64,000 bases of DNA from Nymphaea colorata (Eukaryota; Streptophyta; Magnoliopsida; Nymphaeales; Nymphaeaceae), in contig NC_045148.1 of NCBI RefSeq assembly GCF_008831285.2, positions 6,639,001 to 6,703,000 of the forward strand, written 5' to 3'. A program made the translations under genes and the position numbers. Of this stretch, positions 29,200-42,017 are shown one piece after another. The notes under the pieces were generated by a model. It searched no databases and had not been told where the DNA came from. It saw only the letters and a list, made by a program, of their open reading frames with translations. The first letter of the stretch is position 1; each line of letters begins with the position of its first letter.

Positions 29200-30520
29200 A
29201 GCTGTAGTGGTGGGAGTGTAATATATTTAATTTATTTAAAGGATGGTAGGAAATTACGGTTTTGTCCTCAAGACGAAATTTCGTCCTCGCGCATGTAATT
29301 AGCTCGCATGTGAGAACGGAATCTTCTGTTCCTGCAAACTTTTCATGAGCCAGATGACAATTCTTTGTCAAATAAATAATAACTATAACCAATTATTGTT
29401 ATATATATATATATATATATATATGAGTTGAAATGCTCTGATTTTTGTTAGTCTTGTATGATCATGACCATCTAATGCATTGTATCCAGTAGCTTGAGGA
29501 CTTTTTCTATCCAAACCAAAAAAAAAATCACAAATCTTATATATATAACAATTAATCAAATTTATTGTATATATATAAGTAAAAAGTACTATTTTTATAT
29601 TAATGGCTATCAGAGAGCATTTGGTTGTTCCAGACGTTAAATTTGGGAATCTGATTTGACATGGAGTCCTTTTTAAAATATTAGGTTCTAGCAAAATGGT
29701 AGATACAAGAAAGAGTTGTTTGACTTGAAATTCATGGATTTGAAAATGCAAATTTTACAAATGCATTGTAGTTTCACATTTTTTTGGAAAAATTATTTTA
29801 TATATTAAATTTAAGAATATGAAACCATCTTAAATTACTTAGATTCAAAGTAATCAAAGGCCCCCAAAATATAACATCATCGCAAATCATCAAGGTTAAT
29901 AATGGCTACCTGAGTTCTCATATTTTAGACTATGAGAACTAGTTTGAAACTTTGATTTCTCGTATATATTTCTTCATAGTTCATACTTCATGGCTATTTT
30001 ATTACTCTTACGTTTATGCATGAATTAGTCAATCAGTTTCCCTGCAAAAACTCAGGGCGCATACGGAAACCTTTATTTAAACCTTTCCTCAATGAGGATT
30101 TGACCCAATTCATAATGGTTTCAGATCCAGACCTTACTTGGACATTGAACTTTGTCAACTTGGTTTCCAAGTCAACCTGATTTTTTTTTGCTAATGAAAG
30201 TCTTAATCCAACCGGCATAATTCTTGAAAACTTAAATACAATATGATTAGAACTGTGTACCAAATCGATCTAGTGGATAGAACTGTGCACCAAATCAATC
30301 TAGTAGATAACGAATTCGATCTTTATTTCTATACCGGACTTGACTAAACAAATGCAGCCGCCGGAGATAGGTGGGGGCTTCGTGGGGCATATGCCCACGA
30401 AGTTCATTTTATGAAAGTTTAAATTAGTGGTTGAATTTGAGTAGATTTAAGTCCAGTCATAAAATAAGCACGACGAGACTCGAGTGATGCCAGAGGGATA
30501 TTGAAAATTTGTTAACTATA
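29200..30520. other. intergenic, no gene seen
   Basis: AT-rich flank with a (TA)n tract at 29399-29424. A palindromic dispersed motif (GGGGCATATGCCCAC) lies at 30382-30398. Nothing coding is recognised. Confidence 0.55.
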
Positions 30521-30525
30521 TGCAT

Positions 30526-30912
30526 TGTAACAATCTGACCCACTCCTAGGCTCGGGCTCCTGGTTCGGTGAATCTCAACTCGCCTCCTACCATTTTCGAC
30601 TCCAACCCCCAAAAAACTAAGAACCAAGACAACTATTTTCAATACGGGACTAAATTTTTGGGGTTGCAATTCACTCCCCTTAAGACACACGCGTCCGCGC
30701 GTGTGGAACCCTAAGTTCGAGTGTTGAACGCGTTCTGATACCACGTAACAACCCGATCCACTCTTGGGCTGGTTCCACGGATCATAACCCGCCTCTTAGT
30801 ATTTTCAGCTTCAACTCCAAAAAGACTAAAAATCAGGACAATCATTTATGGTAATGACCCGCTTTATAAACTCTTGAAGATTTCTCACAATGACTAAATT
30901 TTTGGGACTGTC
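30526..30912 (-). mobile_element. TRIM-like miniature LTR retroelement
   Basis: Read on the minus strand, a first LTR-like copy (about 30910 to 30744) ends in TTGTTACG. It is followed at once by TGGTATCAGAAC (30743-30732), which matches the initiator-tRNA-Met primer-binding site used by plant LTR elements. Only about 50 bp later comes a purine run AAGGGGAG (about 30681-30674), like a polypurine tract. A second LTR copy follows (30673 to 30526), starting TGAATTGC and ending TTGTTACA. An element with two short LTRs, PBS, PPT and almost no interior is the definition of a TRIM. The copies are diverged and the outer start of the first is imprecise. Confidence 0.6.
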
Positions 30913-30969
30913 CCATAAAAAGCTTTTTAACTTTGCCCTTGTCTCATGGGGTTTGGCAGGTTAATGGCT

Positions 30970-31120
30970 AGTAAGTAGCTGGTTACTAATTATAAACTTT
31001 TGAAGATTTCTCGCAATCTTCAATACTAGACTAATTTTTTTGGACTATCCCATAAAAAGCTTTTTAACTTTGCCCTCATAGGTCAATGGCTAGTAAGTAG
31101 CCGGTGAGTTGCATGGACAT
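30970..31120. repeat. partial direct repeat of the TRIM LTR region
   Basis: The words CTTTTGAAGATTTCTCGCAA and CCCATAAAAAGCTTTTTAAC, followed by AATGGCTAGTAAGTAGC, occur here and also about 115 bp upstream (30875-30985). This looks like a local duplication at the edge of the TRIM-like element. Confidence 0.6.
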
Positions 31121-31638
31121 CAATTTGTTGTTTGTAAATGAGTGGGAATAGCGACCTAAATTATGTCCATTGGTAGTCCCACACTAAGCATCCACGGTAA
31201 ACAAAGGAGCTCACCCTGAAACTTAACAAATATATGCATAAACTTTGAGAAATATTTTTAGACGGCCGCTTTCTGGAAAATTACATTTGTGGTGTGGGTT
31301 AAAAAAAGTTAGCTCTGTGACGACTTACAGTCGGTCAAACAAATATATAATTTCGTTCTGAGTCCTCCTTTCTCTTAATTATTTGACGTTGTGATACTTC
31401 TTTTTTTCTTTTACGTACGCCACCACCACGCTAGTTGTCACGTGAAACTTAATGCCACATTCATCAGGACTCATAATTCCTCAAGTATATTAAATGGCTA
31501 CCTACAAATTTTTTTACACAAGGACTTTTCAATTCATGAACTTGAAAGGTGATGTGAGTTCCTTCAAGAGGCACAGCTTGAGTTAGGGTTATATTAAAAA
31601 GCATGTTTTTGTAGTTAGATTTTAATGAGCATTCCCTT

Positions 31639-31644
31639 TGTTTT

Positions 31645-31675
<31 letters not shown>

Positions 31676-31751
31676 CAATCATCCATTTGCTTTAGATAAA
31701 CAATTCTAATTAAATGGTTAGATAACTTTAGATAACCACAATCATTATTCA

Positions 31752-31806
<55 letters not shown>
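31639..31806. repeat. poly-T and (TA)n tracts
   Basis: A run of about 27 T at 31640-31666 and a TA-dinucleotide tract at about 31754-31804. Confidence 0.9.
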
Positions 31807-31810
<4 letters not shown>

Positions 31811-32602
31811 GAAAAAGGTACCTACATCAGATAAAGCCTATAAAATTAAAATAAAGACGGGAAATACTTTTTTTCTTCTTTTGGACTTTTTCATTTGAAT
31901 CTTAAGGGGGACATGAAGCCAACATGAATTGGGGGGGTTCTTATCACATTGATACATAGTAAAGGACAGGACTTTTGGATTTTGGTAATCACTACTACTT
32001 CCTTTATTGTAGATCTGATTGAAGCCCCAAAAAGTAAAAGCCTTTCGTGCTGGAATCCTTCTCTATTACCATTGCCAGTTGTGGATCCCAAACAGGGAGA
32101 GAACCTTTAAGTTGAATTTGGGAGTTTTGGTTCTCAAATATAGTTAGGTGGCCAGTTATAAATATAGCATATGACATCTGAAGTAATATCAGATCATTAC
32201 AGTTGGATCTAACATGGTCTCATGAAAGATTACATCTAAAGTGGGCCCCTTGTATCGATCTTGCTTCACCATAAATAAGATCCATGGCATTTATGTGATC
32301 GTCCTCCATAATATGTTACATTGTTCTTATTATTGCATGTCATTAGCAATGTAAGCACCTCAAGTGACGCCACAAATATATTTAGAATGTAAACAAAAAC
32401 AGGGCAATTTTAAATGGGTCGTGTGGCAGCAAGAACATCGATAAGGTGTTTAAATATTAAAGACGGTGCATGAAACAATAGTTCTAGCATTATATAAACA
32501 TGCCCTGATATTTAGGGCAAATTTATTGGAGTATTCTTCCTACCAAACGACTTCAAAGGGATCTGATTGATTCAAATTTGTCAGAGGCATTTAAGGACTT
32601 AT

Positions 32603-32799
32603 TGTAACAACTCGACCCACTTCTGGGCTCGGGCTCCTGGTTCGGTGGATCCCAAACTGCCTCGCCCCCTAGCAGTTTCGACTCTAGCCTCAAAAAGGCT
32701 AGGAACCAGGACAATCATCTCATTAATAGTCTCCCTTTATAAACCCTTAAAGATTTCTCACAATCTTTTGATACGAGACTAAACTAATGAGATGTTACA
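32603..32799 (-). mobile_element. solo LTR related to the TRIM-like element
   Basis: A 197-bp unit reads TGTAACATCTC...GTTGTTACA on the minus strand. It shares GGGCTCGGGCTCCTGGTTCG (plus) and the GATTTCTCACAATC segment with the LTRs at 30.5-30.9 kb, but no PBS or second LTR is next to it. A target-site duplication was not evident. Confidence 0.6.
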
Positions 32800-32809
32800 C
32801 TCAACTCTG

Positions 32810-33640
32810 ACAATAACACGATCATAGTGGCCATAGAAGTCGAACAAGGAACATATCTTCAATACACCAACTCACGTGCCTAGTTGTGCTACACATCATT
32901 TAGTGAGACAAAAAAATAAAAAATATATTTTTTAACTTTTTACTTTTTCCAAGCAGCTATTCATTCACTTGTTTCCTGTTTGTTTTCTTTTTTCTTTTTT
33001 TTTTCACGATTTCCTTTTACCCTAAGACTGAACAACTTGAGGAGGAAAAGTGACTAGAAAATCTTGCCGTAACCGTAGACAGAGTCCTTGTCCAATACAG
33101 GCTCAAAAGGTTCTGTAATAGTTCGAATTTGTGACAACCTAATTAAAGAACAAGCTAGCCTCGATGTGCGGTCACGTCCTTTGCAGTGATAAATGAGCAA
33201 AGTAAAAAAAAAATGAAAGAAAGTAGATCATGATTTCTCAAGGGTGCTTGATTTTAAGAGTGATCACACCTAATGTTGTTTGTCTGGTAATGAACAGCCT
33301 CTTTGGTGTAAAGGGAGGGTGCGCCCTATAAGGGTGAAGGAAAACCTGTGGCGCTCAGGACAGAGGAGATCTGACTTCATCTGTCTACCACACATGATGC
33401 TGGAGACTAATCAATATTCCCTCAGCGCCTTTCCCAAAAAACGCCAAAAAAAAAACTCAAATTTTAATAAGAATAATAAGAAAAAAAACTATTTTTAAAA
33501 ATGCCACCGACAATGGATTTAGTCTACCACTCGAGTTATTTTCCAGAAAAAGTGATAAATTTTAGTTATTTGTAGATAGCTTGCATCATTTTTGTTATAA
33601 CCTTTTACTCTTTTTGTGTGAGCCACTGTGAAAAGGAGGC
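32810..33640. other. intergenic, no gene seen
   Basis: AT-rich with short homopolymers; no recognisable gene or repeat family. Confidence 0.55.
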
Positions 33641-33646
33641 TTCAAG

Positions 33647-34143
33647 TAGGGTTGAACACCAACCGGAGTTGAGTCAACTCAAGCTCGGTTTGACTAATGA
33701 AACCTCAAGCTCGAGAATAGCTCGACGGAAGTAACTCGAGCTCGACTTGGCAGTTACGTGTTGAGCTCGAACTCGACTCGATTAAGGCTGGACAAACTCA
33801 TTTGAACAGGACTGATATTCGCCGTTACCTGTTGAGCTTGAGCTCAATTAAGGGTCGACAAATTCGTAAACTCGTTTGCATATAGCGACTTGATTAAGGC
33901 TCGACAAACTCGTAAACTCGTTTGAACATATCGACAAACTCGATTAAGGCTCGACAAACTTGACTAACGCTCGAGTTCGACTCGGCAATTATGGTGTTGA
34001 GCTCGAACTCAACTCGATTATTTAAATGAGTCGACTCGTGAATTCGAGCTCGAGTCTTTAAGCAAATGACTTGGTTTGAGCTCGTTCATGAGCTGAGCTT
34101 TAACAAGTCGAGTTCGAGTAGCTCGACTTGTTGTTGACTCCTA
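33647..34143. mobile_element. hAT-like element rich in GAGCTCGA words
   Basis: It starts TAGGGTTGAACACCAACC and ends TTGTTGACTCCTA, so the outermost TAGG/CCTA bases are inverted and the inner termini weakly so. The flanks CTTCAAG and CTTAAAG could be a decayed target duplication. The interior consists of many imperfect CTCGACTCGATTAAGG units, like the 9.67-kb element but about 100 bp longer. Confidence 0.45.
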
Positions 34144-34559
34144 CTTAAAGGTCCCTCCATTCTTGTTGCCCTTATGTTGTGGGTTGCATTAAAACCTAGG
34201 TGGGATGTGATAAACCTGTCAACTTAAAGTGTTAAAGTGTTGTGATTCTACACCAACTACACAAATCCATCATTTTTCATTTACATTTTAAGAACATGAC
34301 ATCCAAAAGTTACAGTTAAAAAGGGTTGCTTGATATCGTTGATTTAATTTAGTCGTTTGATTGCCTTAATTTGGACAGATACGAGGGCTCAAACACATGG
34401 ATCCAAAATCCAAGGTATTTAAATCCAAACGATATTATAATTCTCAACCGATTATCCAAAAAAGAAGCTAAATTAGGCAGCTGCCAATAAATCGGCAGGT
34501 GGTTCTATGTAAATAACAACATTATCAACATTTTTACCAATATCTTCTAAGCAATTAGC

Positions 34560-35060
34560 CCTGCTCTTAAAGTTGATCGAACGGCTCAGCGAAACGGATC
34601 TTTCCTAACATTAATCAATCGTCGCCGTCCGATCTTCCCTCCCTGATTAGTTCTTAAAAGGGCGGGCATCATCTCTCTCTTGACTCTTCTTGTCGGCGGG
34701 CACGTGCCTAAGACGGAGCGAGGGGGGCGGGAAAATGGATTAATTGGATCGGACCCACCAAGATCCGGTCGATGACGTAGGAGACGCGGCAATTCCTGGT
34801 GCCAGATGCCAGATGAAGGGATGAGAGAGAGTGGACCCTCCTTTCTGGATCTTGGGATCCGTGTTAGGTGTCAGGGAGAACCACCAAGTAGAAAGGTTCC
34901 ACGTACCTTCGTTCTGGATCTGCTCGTACAGATCCGCTTTTTCTCTCTCTTGCTCTCTCTCTCTCCCGCCGACACAATCCAGCTGGCCTCGTGGGCAATG
35001 GACTTGGATCGGGTTTCGATCCATCAAATCAAACCCATCTCTTAGTTGGATCGGCAGTAT
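34560..35060. other. GC-rich promoter-like block without a recognised gene
   Basis: GC content rises locally. It contains a G-box CACGTG near 34700, TGACGT near 34773, CT tracts at about 34938-34963 and many GGATCC/GGATC words. Open frames of about 80-95 codons exist on both strands with no family similarity. It may be an old promoter/leader or a repeat fragment. Confidence 0.3.
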
Positions 35061-38000
35061 CCAACAAATTGGAGCTCCATAATTATGTTTTATTTAAATG
35101 GTGGTGTTGTCTGAACATAGACAAGTATATGATTTAATATTAAATTATATAATGCACAATGCATGTTATAAAATCATATTCATTAATTGTGCAACGACTT
35201 GTCATGTGGGTATCTCCTTTCTTCATGTTGTGGGGTCATTGATACAAGACCCTCATTGTGAGGCAGGCAGGCTAGAAAAAAGGAGTCCAGGTTGAACGTA
35301 GTCGGATCAAATCCACGTACAACTATGACTTGGATCTTTAACTTGGATCATGTAGGATCCAGACACTGTTCACAAAAATTGGGGAGTTTAAAATGTGAAA
35401 CCATGAGTTTCGAATTGTCCTGGAATCCAGGTGAATGGGATCCGAATTAATTCTGCATAGAGCTGCATTGGTATTAGGTGACTATATCTCTACATGCTTC
35501 AACTTGCACGTAAAACCCACTCTCCTTATGGTAGAGGCGTACAAGCCCCTGCAAGTATAATGTTGGTCTACATTACGAATACCAAAGTCTTGCTTATATG
35601 AAAACTTTATACTAATGTTGTAATTCGTTTATACACTTTTCAAACTTCACAATAATCTTTTTTTAAGATTATGAAAACATAATGTTGTTGATATTAGGAA
35701 TTTTTACCCTAAAATGATGTCACTTCTTGTGGAATGCATGATTGAAGAATGCCATGTTGTAGTTCAGGAAACATATAGAAGTTCTTTTATTCAATAATGA
35801 AACTATGCACATAACCATACCATGTTCTTGGAAATGAAAGTATGGTATTCTTGAAACATGGATCTTAAAATCATGCACCTTAAAAATACAATAGCAATAT
35901 GCAGACCTATAATAATGTTGGAGGGAATGATGCCTTGACTTTTTCAAATTAAAGCTTCCATTAGAAAAGAGAAAAAAAAAAAGGCCTTGTGACAGCAAAG
36001 CCAAATACATGTGCATGACAGCTCTGAATTTTCTCCCCCTTATTGAAAATGCTAGGCATATACCAACAAGTAATTTAGTATATACCTGCCTTGGTCGGAA
36101 TTATCATCTGTAATTTTCAGTTCTTCCAAAAAAATTTAATTACTACAGTGATTTGACATTTTCAACCTTTGACTAAATTCTTTATAGTGTCTAAAGAGGC
36201 ATAGAGTAGCTAGTCGGGCGGGCCAACTGGTTTGATTTTACAAGGTCAATAGAGTAAGTGGGACAGGCAAGGGCCATGTCTAGGGTCAAGTTACTGATGT
36301 CGAGTTGGCTCTCATGCCGCTAGCTAGGCCCTGCTTGGTTCCCCGACACAAAGGAGGTTCCGTAGTGAGTCATTAGAGGGGGAAGGGCAATTGTGGAGCT
36401 AGAGAAATTGGCTAGAGGGGTACTTGTTTAAAATACTCAAATCTGGTAGTATATATATATAAGGATAAATGTTTAAGATTTTGAAAAATAAACAACTTTT
36501 AAGAAACTGGTGTGGTAACTGCTCACACCAGTCACCATGTGGCTACGCCACTTCGGGAGCGCGCAAGGGTCATGGCTCTTCCCTCAAAATTTGGACAAAC
36601 AAATTTACTATTTATTATCTTGATAAATTATAATTTGTCACTAGTAAACATTTTGAGAAATACTATTTTCCTTGTAAAAATTTTAAAAATACTCTTCGAC
36701 TTGTAATAAAAAACTTCTGGCTTCGCCCCTATGCACGGTGGAGCACGATACCAAGTTGAAGGTACATTGCCCACTCCATACTCGATGTGGCCCAGTATCT
36801 AAGGGCAGGAGGAAAGAGAAACTTTTGGCTTTCGCTCGAAGAATGGTGGGATATTCCTCTTGCAATGCACTATAGTGGACAGGTTTTGATTCAATAGTGC
36901 CCATAAAGCTGCAAGATGTATATGAGATCCAAAAGAGTAATGCTCTTGTTGGTTATTTAATGCGAAAAAGAAGTGGTGAACTTAGTGGACTTTTCTACGT
37001 TTTGGTGTAGGCTGAGTCCCCCAGCCGTGGGACCGAAGGGGGGGTGCGTCCGGCCCCAGTGCTGCATTAAATTAATAGGACAACTGGAAGCGGACACATT
37101 TGACACCACCCTGATGTCTAGCTATGAGAAAACAAGAATAAAGGAGGTGAGTAGGGCTGCACAAGGGGCCGATCAAGTATATATATATCCCCTCTATTAT
37201 TGACTGATTTGAGTTTGATATAAAGTTTGAAATTAACAAATGAAAAAGAGTTTTCAGTTTATTTTGGAGTTAGAAATTTCTGGTTTAAAGGGCACTACTA
37301 TTTAAAATTTCAAACTTCAAAGGACACTCGCTATGTATGTTATAAATATGTATGTTATAAAGGTAAAAAATAATAAAATATCAATATGAAAATAAAGCAA
37401 ATTTTAGGAGTTAGAAAGTGGGTCTCAAATTGACTGGGACCAAAGTTGGCAAAGCAAAATATTGATGTGATATTATTGTTATAAGTGTATCATATTATTC
37501 ACGTTAAGGGGTGTAGCATACTTGGTCAAGCAAGTGGTCATGATGAAAAGATGAATGTACAATTCTCATATGTACAATTTTTTAACTGTAGACAGTTATG
37601 ACACTTTAGTTGATGAGTGTTCCATATCCTACCTAAGATTACGACACTACTATTTCTACAAAATATTCAGGAGCTTTTATTTTTCATTGAAGGGAGAAAC
37701 CATGGGCTTTAACACTGATGATGAGAAGCTTTATACAATCCATGTAGGTTGAACAAGAGAAGATCACTCAACTAGGTAGGGCTGACGTGAGAAATGACAG
37801 CCATGATAATTAATTCTATGACTCCTTATCTGACAGCCATGGGATGAACCACTGCACCAACTGATCCTCCGCGTTTGGGTTTTATTGCCATGACAAGATG
37901 CATTCATTAAGGACATTTGTTTTCGGGTGTGCGGGAAAGAACCTTCCTGCAAGAATGAGAGGCTGAAATTTTAACTCTTTCCCCCTTGTTTTTAAGGTTT

Positions 38001-38520
38001 AGAGTTGGTTCGAGACTTCGGTTTATAGAACAACTGAAGTTTTTTAAAATTTACAAGTAATTTTTTTTTTCTAAATTTTGAGGTGGGGCCAAAGCCCATG
38101 CACTAGAATAAAGCAGTGACCATGGAGATTTGAAACTTAAACACTTTTTCATGAGCTGCCTTGCACTTGGTTGTGCTAATGCTCCTATGGGTCATTATGG
38201 ACACTTGATTGAGGCCCGCAATTGTGTACATTAAACTGCCATCATTTTACCAAGCTCATTTTTTTCAAGAAAAATAATATATATATATATATATATTTCA
38301 TTTTTATATTAAAAAGGGCCTATAGCACCCTTTTAAATTAACTCCATTCCACTTAGAAAGATGCTTCCTTCAAGCAACTCCAGTACAGTACACTAAAAGT
38401 AGTGGGGTGTGGAAAATTTTAGCTGAAACACACTAAAAATTCAAATTTTAGACATTTAAGAAACATTGATATATAAATGAAAAAGTAGTTATGAGGGGTT
38501 AATATATAATAAATATTTCA
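35060..38520. other. intergenic, no gene seen
   Basis: AT-rich DNA with short (TA)n tracts (for example about 36451-36462 and 38277-38296) and a fragment ending in TCTGGCTTCGCCCCTAT near 36717-36733 that resembles the dispersed repeat edge seen at 8.64 kb. No coding sequence recognised. Confidence 0.5.
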
Positions 38521-38572
38521 TGTGTGGGTCTGTGTGAGCAATTGCCCACACAAGCCCACCTTTTCCTCCCAA

Positions 38573-38715
38573 CTAGCTAAAGCACCACCATGTGAAGCAC
38601 ATCAGAGAGAGTCCCACAAGCCAGTACTCGAGCTCAGGCAAGTACTCGGCCCACAGCTCCTTCCACTTTCTGTCCATAATTGGTGTGGCGCCATTGATAA
38701 GGGTGGGCCACCTGC
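38573..38715 (-). pseudogene. orphan terminal-exon-like fragment, Trp-rich
   Basis: On the minus strand a good acceptor (GAATTGCAG|GC at 38716/38715) opens a phase-2 frame of 46 residues before a TAG stop (38575-38573). The translation (starting RWPTLING, with DRKWKELWAEYLPELEYW in the middle and CFTWWCFS at the end) has the look of a real protein C-terminus. It is amphipathic, with five Trp in the last 30 residues and a hydrophobic LVGLSLMCF segment. No matching upstream exon was found, and a dispersed repeat begins at the stop. I do not recognise the family. It may be a transposon-captured or orphaned exon, or chance. Confidence 0.3.
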
Positions 38716-38950
38716 CTGCAATTCAGACGGTGGAGAAAGCTAATGGATCCAAGGGCGTACAGGTGCCTACGCATTTCAAGCCCCGGTGATTTTTATTTCC
38801 GGCGCCGTCAAAGTGAGAAGAGAAAAGAAAAAAAACCTGTTTAAAAGTAATGTCAGAAGGATGCGTGCATCGAGACAGCTGCATTAGAGTTGTCGATGTG
38901 ACAAAAGAACCAACAGAATTTACTACACTGTAGCTTTTTTATCTTTAAAA

Positions 38951-39111
38951 TGGTGTGTTTTGATTGATCAGCATAGCAGCCAAGATTTTTAATTCATGTT
39001 AAAAACTATGAGTTTAAAGTCTAATGAAAAGTGGTTTGATCCTAAATTTGTGGCTTTGAGATTCTAGGTTACACAGTGGATCTTAAATTCATAGTGAAAC
39101 AAACACAACTT
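38951..39111. mobile_element. MITE-like element (TGTTTGATT type)
   Basis: Left edge TGGTGTGTTTTGATTGATC; right edge, read on the other strand, TAAGTTGTGTTTGTTTCACT. The terminal words are inverted copies, and related ends occur at 53.16-53.38 kb and 59.75-59.95 kb. Confidence 0.4.
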
Positions 39112-39323
39112 ATGTGTATGAAGAACCACACCCGTGCGTGTATCACATTCGTATACAGACCAAGCCTGGTAGATCTACAGTCAGTTTAATTTTTTTGTGT
39201 AGGAGTGCCACTTAAACTTTGAATTATAAAGTAAAGACAGTGCCCCTTAACTAGAAACTTCTGACTTTATCACTAAACAGTCCAGAACAAATCCATTGAA
39301 AGACTGTAATTTTTGGTATATTA

Positions 39324-39324
<1 letters not shown>

Positions 39325-39414
<90 letters not shown>
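39325..39414. repeat. long (TA)n tract, about 90 bp
   Basis: An uninterrupted TA dinucleotide run, among the longest in the window, followed by CACACA. Confidence 0.95.
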
Positions 39415-39420
<6 letters not shown>

Positions 39421-39583
39421 AATGGGTTCAGTGTTGTCACCCGTAACGTCGATGAAAAGCTTATAATCTAACTAGAGTAAAAATAACACCAGCCTGATTC
39501 AACGGGAGCCAGAATTTCTTTTTTTTTTTTTTTTTTCATAGAGCGTTAAGCATAGTCAACAGTGACCCGGGTCTTATGGAACT

Positions 39584-39697
39584 GTCTTATATAACTTGAT
39601 CTGAATCCACCCAAGTTCAACCACTAATTAAAGCTTTCAAGTCTTATATAACTTGATCTGAATCCGCCCAAGTTCAACCGCTAATTAAAGCTTTCAA
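39584..39697. repeat. 57-bp tandem duplication
   Basis: The unit starting GTCTTATATAACTTGATCTG and ending AATTAAAGCTTTCAA occurs at 39584-39640 and 39641-39697 with two A/G differences. Confidence 0.95.
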
Positions 39698-39699
39698 GA

Positions 39700-40563
39700 A
39701 TGAGCTCTACTATAAGGCGTATATGAAACCCCCTCCTGTGTGCGCCCTTGGCCTAACCTTAACCTATATATCTTCCACTTCCTTTTAATTTATTCTTTGG
39801 CTATAGTGGACCTGATGTTGTATATGTCTAAAATGCCCATTCAGTAAGCCAGCCGAATACTGGTGAAATGGCAAACCAAAAAAAAAAAAAAAAAACTTAA
39901 TTTGTTGAACAAAAAATAAGTAATTATATGAAAATTGATTAAGAAAGAAAAACTAGCATTTAAAATCCTTCGTACTTACTTCACAAAGCCCTTAATCTTG
40001 ATGACCCATTCGTAGTCATGCTAAGAATAGACGTCAAGACACCAGATCAGACTTGGGATTATGTCGGAACCATTAAGGGCGTAGTTATTGATGGAGTTAG
40101 GCTTGTTCCTACTTTGTCAGCTGTTATTTAGTCTTGAAAAAAAGTATAAAAAGGTGTCTAACTTTTTGAGTAAATAACAAATGACTGTTAATTTTTTTAA
40201 GTTATTTATAAATAGATGCTTAGCTTGTGAAAGAAATTTTCAAAGAGCCATCTAAAAAATGAAACTATATTGTTAACATAACAAATGACTGTTAACATAA
40301 CAAATGTTTTTTTGCCCTTAAAAAGTGTACTTTTCATCATTTTATATCAACAATTAATTTATTGATATGTTAAGAATTAATAATGGTTCATGGTACTTTC
40401 GGAGATTTTTAATTTTTAATCATCTAGCATTACCCAACACATCCACCCACACACACAAACTCTACCATATGATGGGACATTGCAAGATAGAATAAAAATT
40501 AAAAAGTTTACTGTTAAAAGCGTAGCAACTTTTTTTACCATTTTTTAACCATGCAGCAGATTT

Positions 40564-40631
<68 letters not shown>

Positions 40632-41560
40632 AGGTTCATTTGAAAGCAGCGGTAGAAATTGGCTTCTAACACTTTTATCGGTTTGATAACAGATAATCTG
40701 TAAATGTTTCATCAATCTATTTTAAAAATTTATAAATTTTAAGTCAAATTCCTGAAACACTCACAAGCTGTTTTTACTACCAAACTTGTATTACCAAATG
40801 ACCCCAAATAGATCATTAACTAACTTTAAAGCAGCAGTTAAAAGATAGTTTCTAGGGTCATGAATGCGAGTTGGAGGTTTTACAGATACGATGAATGCCG
40901 TGCGAAAGAGTAGGTGTAGGCACCTGGGAATTGGAATAGTCCACTTCTAAGCTTAAAAAAGAAAGAAAGAAGAGATTAGAAAGCGCAGAGATTACGAACA
41001 ATGGGGCTTTCGGGCTCGAATGAGAACCAAGTGAGATGGAAGCTTCCATACTTTTAATCTTGAAGACCGCCGTTTCCGTCTGGAAGCAAATCCTCAAAAG
41101 CTTACGGTCAGCTAAAATTTCACTCAAATGTGTGGTTAAGGGGTTCGCAGAAACTCCCACTCAGGATAATCTTGCTCGTCGCGCCAACCATTGGCCCCAA
41201 CACTATTTATTTTACCTTCACTTGAGCCTGAAGCGTCTCATCATAAACATCAATAGATATCAGTAATGCATAGTCACATGCACTAAGTACCTGTTACGGC
41301 TTCTGATTCACAGGCATGAAATAATGCATCATTTTCTGTTTCCATTGTACGCCTAGGAAGGGCGACATGGGAGCATTCGACAGTTCCATCGTTTCATAAA
41401 TAACATGTATGAACACTTTCTTTGAAGCACAAGACAATGCCTTTTCAGGTATGATACAAAGACAAATGATCATTGAGACAAAAAATGAAACTATAAGCAT
41501 AGTGGGGAGAAAAATTGAAATATTCATGCCAAAAAATTCTGTAATGTAGGTGCACTAACT
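39700..41560. other. intergenic, no gene seen
   Basis: Holds a compound (CT)n(TA)n tract at about 40569-40626 and a short repeated TGTTAACATAACAAATG. Frames of 75-100 codons around 40860-41266 on both strands have no recognisable similarity. Confidence 0.5.
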
Positions 41561-41649
41561 TTTTATTTTATTTTCTTTCTCTGTGTTTTACATCATGCGC
41601 CCCATGCGTAGGATATGAAGCAGAAACCTGAGAGTAATGACTTAAGGTT

Positions 41650-41944
41650 TCATAGGCCAACGGGACCATTTACACCTGTGCGCTGTCTTAAAATTTCGGT
41701 ACGTTTACTCCTCTCCATAGTCTCCACCAACCAATCTATCGCATCTTTGATCCCCATCCTGCAAAAAAGACTAAGCTGTTGTGAACTGAGCCGTCATTCA
41801 ACAATCAACAGCATCCTATCCATAAGTCTATTAATGCTGCAAATAATATTTTGTACACAATCTTTTAGTAGATGCCAGAACCAGAGAAACAGATGAATAA
41901 ATAGAAGATAGACCAAGGTTATACTGCATTATGCGCCCCCCCCC

Positions 41945-42017
<73 letters not shown>

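Noticed and set aside
29610..29880. Possible MITE
   Set aside because: GCATTTGGTTG and CAAAGGCCCCC edges do not form convincing inverted termini.
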